Below, one piece after another: positions 62,939 to 64,000 of a DNA stretch of 64,000 nucleotides. Numbering within the stretch: the first letter of the stretch is position 1; each line of letters starts with the position of its first letter. Source of the stretch: Chryseobacterium defluvii (GTDB taxonomy: Bacteria > Bacteroidota > Bacteroidia > Flavobacteriales > Weeksellaceae); the NCBI RefSeq assembly GCF_003634775.1, contig NZ_RBXB01000001.1, forward strand, positions 248,001 through 312,000, written 5' to 3'. A program made the translations under genes and the position numbers. The notes below the pieces were generated by a model. That model made no database searches and was not told the DNA's origin. It saw only the letters and a program-made list of their open reading frames with translations.

Positions 62939-64000
62939 TGAAAAATAAATATATTGAAATTGGACTTTTAGCGATCAGTCTTTTATATGTTGATCTTTTC
63001 TGCGGGGCTGGGGGAACTTCTACAGGCGTGGAAACTGCAAAAATTCACGGGGAAAAGTGTGCAAAGGTTATTGCATGTGTTAATCACGATGCCAATGCGA
63101 TCGCCTCACATGCAGAAAATCATCCGGAATCACTTCATTTCACAGAAGATATAAGAACCCTTGAATTAGGCCCATTAGTTGAATATGTTGCCAAAATGCG
63201 TAAAGAATACCCATTTGCAAAATTGGTTCTCTGGGCTTCATTGGAGTGTACAAATTTCAGCAAGGCAAAAGGTGGGTTGGCCCGTGATGCTGATAGTCGT
63301 ACACTTGCGGAACATTTAGATCGATATATTGAAGCCATAAATCCCGATTCCATTCAGATCGAAAATGTTGAGGAATTTATGAGCTGGGGGGATCTTGACG
63401 AAAAAGGAAAGCCAATCAGTAAAGACAAAGGACGGTTATATATAAAATGGGTAGATCATGTAAAGAAGTTCGGATATAATTTTGATTATCGCATTTTAAA
63501 CTCTGCTGACTTCGGAGCTTTGACATCACGAAAAAGATTTTTTGCACAATTCAACAAAGGTGAATTTCCCATTGTATGGCCTGAACCTACACATGCCAAA
63601 AATCCAGTAAATGGATTGTTTGAAAGCCTGGAAAAATGGAGACCTGTTAAAGAGGTTTTGGATTTTTCCGATGAAGGGGAAAGTATATTCGATAGGAAAA
63701 CATCTCTTGTAGAAGCTACATTGGAAAGGTTTTATTCCGGGTTAATAAAATTTGTTGCCGGAGGAAAAGATAAATGGTTATTGAAATACAATTCGATCAA
63801 CGGAAAAACAAGAAAGCATATTCCTCCCAGTGTAGATGAACCATGTCCCGTTATTTCTACTCAGGGAAGATTGGGAGTTGTTAATGCTAAATTTCTTGCA
63901 CAGTACAATTCTGGAAAAGACAGAGTAAAAAGTATAGAGGAGCCTTGCAATACAGTGACTACAAATAACCGATTTGCAAAAGTAGAATGTAGTTTTCTAT
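62938..64000 (+). CDS. C5-cytosine DNA methyltransferase (3' end beyond window)
   Basis: The frame opens at the ATG at 62938, overlapping the previous stop (TAATG), and is still open at the window end (354 codons). Motif I is 'YVDLFCGAGGTSTG', motif VI 'QIENVEEFMSWG', and 'SADFGALTSRKRFFAQF' is motif VIII. The catalytic-loop motif IV reads 'SLECTNFSKAKGG' in place of PCQ-x-FS, keeping the nucleophilic Cys. Phage enzymes of this type protect DNA from host restriction. Confidence 0.9.
   Translation, partial: MKNKYIEIGLLAISLLYVDLFCGAGGTSTGVETAKIHGEKCAKVIACVNHDANAIASHAENHPESLHFTEDIRTLELGPLVEYVAKMRKEYPFAKLVLWASLECTNFSKAKGGLARDADSRTLAEHLDRYIEAINPDSIQIENVEEFMSWGDLDEKGKPISKDKGRLYIKWVDHVKKFGYNFDYRILNSADFGALTSRKRFFAQFNKGEFPIVWPEPTHAKNPVNGLFESLEKWRPVKEVLDFSDEGESIFDRKTSLVEATLERFYSGLIKFVAGGKDKWLLKYNSINGKTRKHIPPSVDEPCPVISTQGRLGVVNAKFLAQYNSGKDRVKSIEEPCNTVTTNNRFAKVECSFL

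Overview
The window reads as chromosome of a Flavobacteriia-type Bacteroidetes close to Chryseobacterium or Elizabethkingia. The support is AT-rich DNA, a SusC/SusD pair, a T9SS type A sorting domain, a TamB/TamL pair, a fused CcoNO oxidase, DUF3127/DUF3853/DUF4373/DUF4468 proteins, and repeated promoter boxes of the Bacteroidetes form TAnnTTTG.

Layout. (1) Positions 1-22450 are core chromosome: the 3' part of yidC, rnhB, a SusC/SusD outer-membrane uptake pair, argS, a minus-strand tamB-tamL-yihY unit, a minus-strand cbb3 oxidase unit (ccoNO, ccoP), a small XRE regulator, and a secreted C1q-like protein. (2) Positions 22451-46198 look like a ~23.7-kb integrative element bounded by a 17-bp direct repeat that resembles a tRNA 3' end followed by a terminator on the minus strand. 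It carries a tyrosine recombinase, a T9SS/Rhs polymorphic-toxin operon with a GH-E-like nuclease tip, an ankyrin immunity protein and a second immunity-like gene, two tandem paralogues of unknown function, an excisionase-like HTH protein, a Rep-like protein, an extremely acidic small protein, and a complete type II-C CRISPR system: tracrRNA, cas9, cas1, cas2 and an array of 18 repeats and 17 spacers. (3) From 46182 to the window end is a second element, the early region of a temperate phage, integrated at the same core. It has an integrase, an S24 repressor with a divergent cro-like gene and visible operators, an ERF annealase, a PD-(D/E)XK exonuclease, an SSB-like protein, helicases, a DnaD-like initiator, a DnaB-like helicase, a Vsr-like nuclease, a helicase-methyltransferase fusion and a cytosine methyltransferase cut by the window end. 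No structural phage genes are reached.

How the parts work together. The first element combines an inter-bacterial weapon (T9SS/Rhs toxin plus immunity) with an anti-phage defence (Cas9), and sits in tandem with a prophage. The CRISPR locus can be read in detail. The tracrRNA is on the minus strand upstream of cas9 with a good promoter. A two-way terminator separates cas2 from the array. Each repeat carries a promoter-like motif directed leftward on the minus strand. The single degenerate repeat has decayed in the tracr-pairing half but kept the promoter-like half. The least explained signals are a ~107-nt nested hairpin ahead of the Rhs operon, a palindrome placed identically before two promoters of the first element, paired 7-bp repeats near both ends of that element, and the prophage switch operators.

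All functional calls rest on reading motifs by eye; no database search was run.
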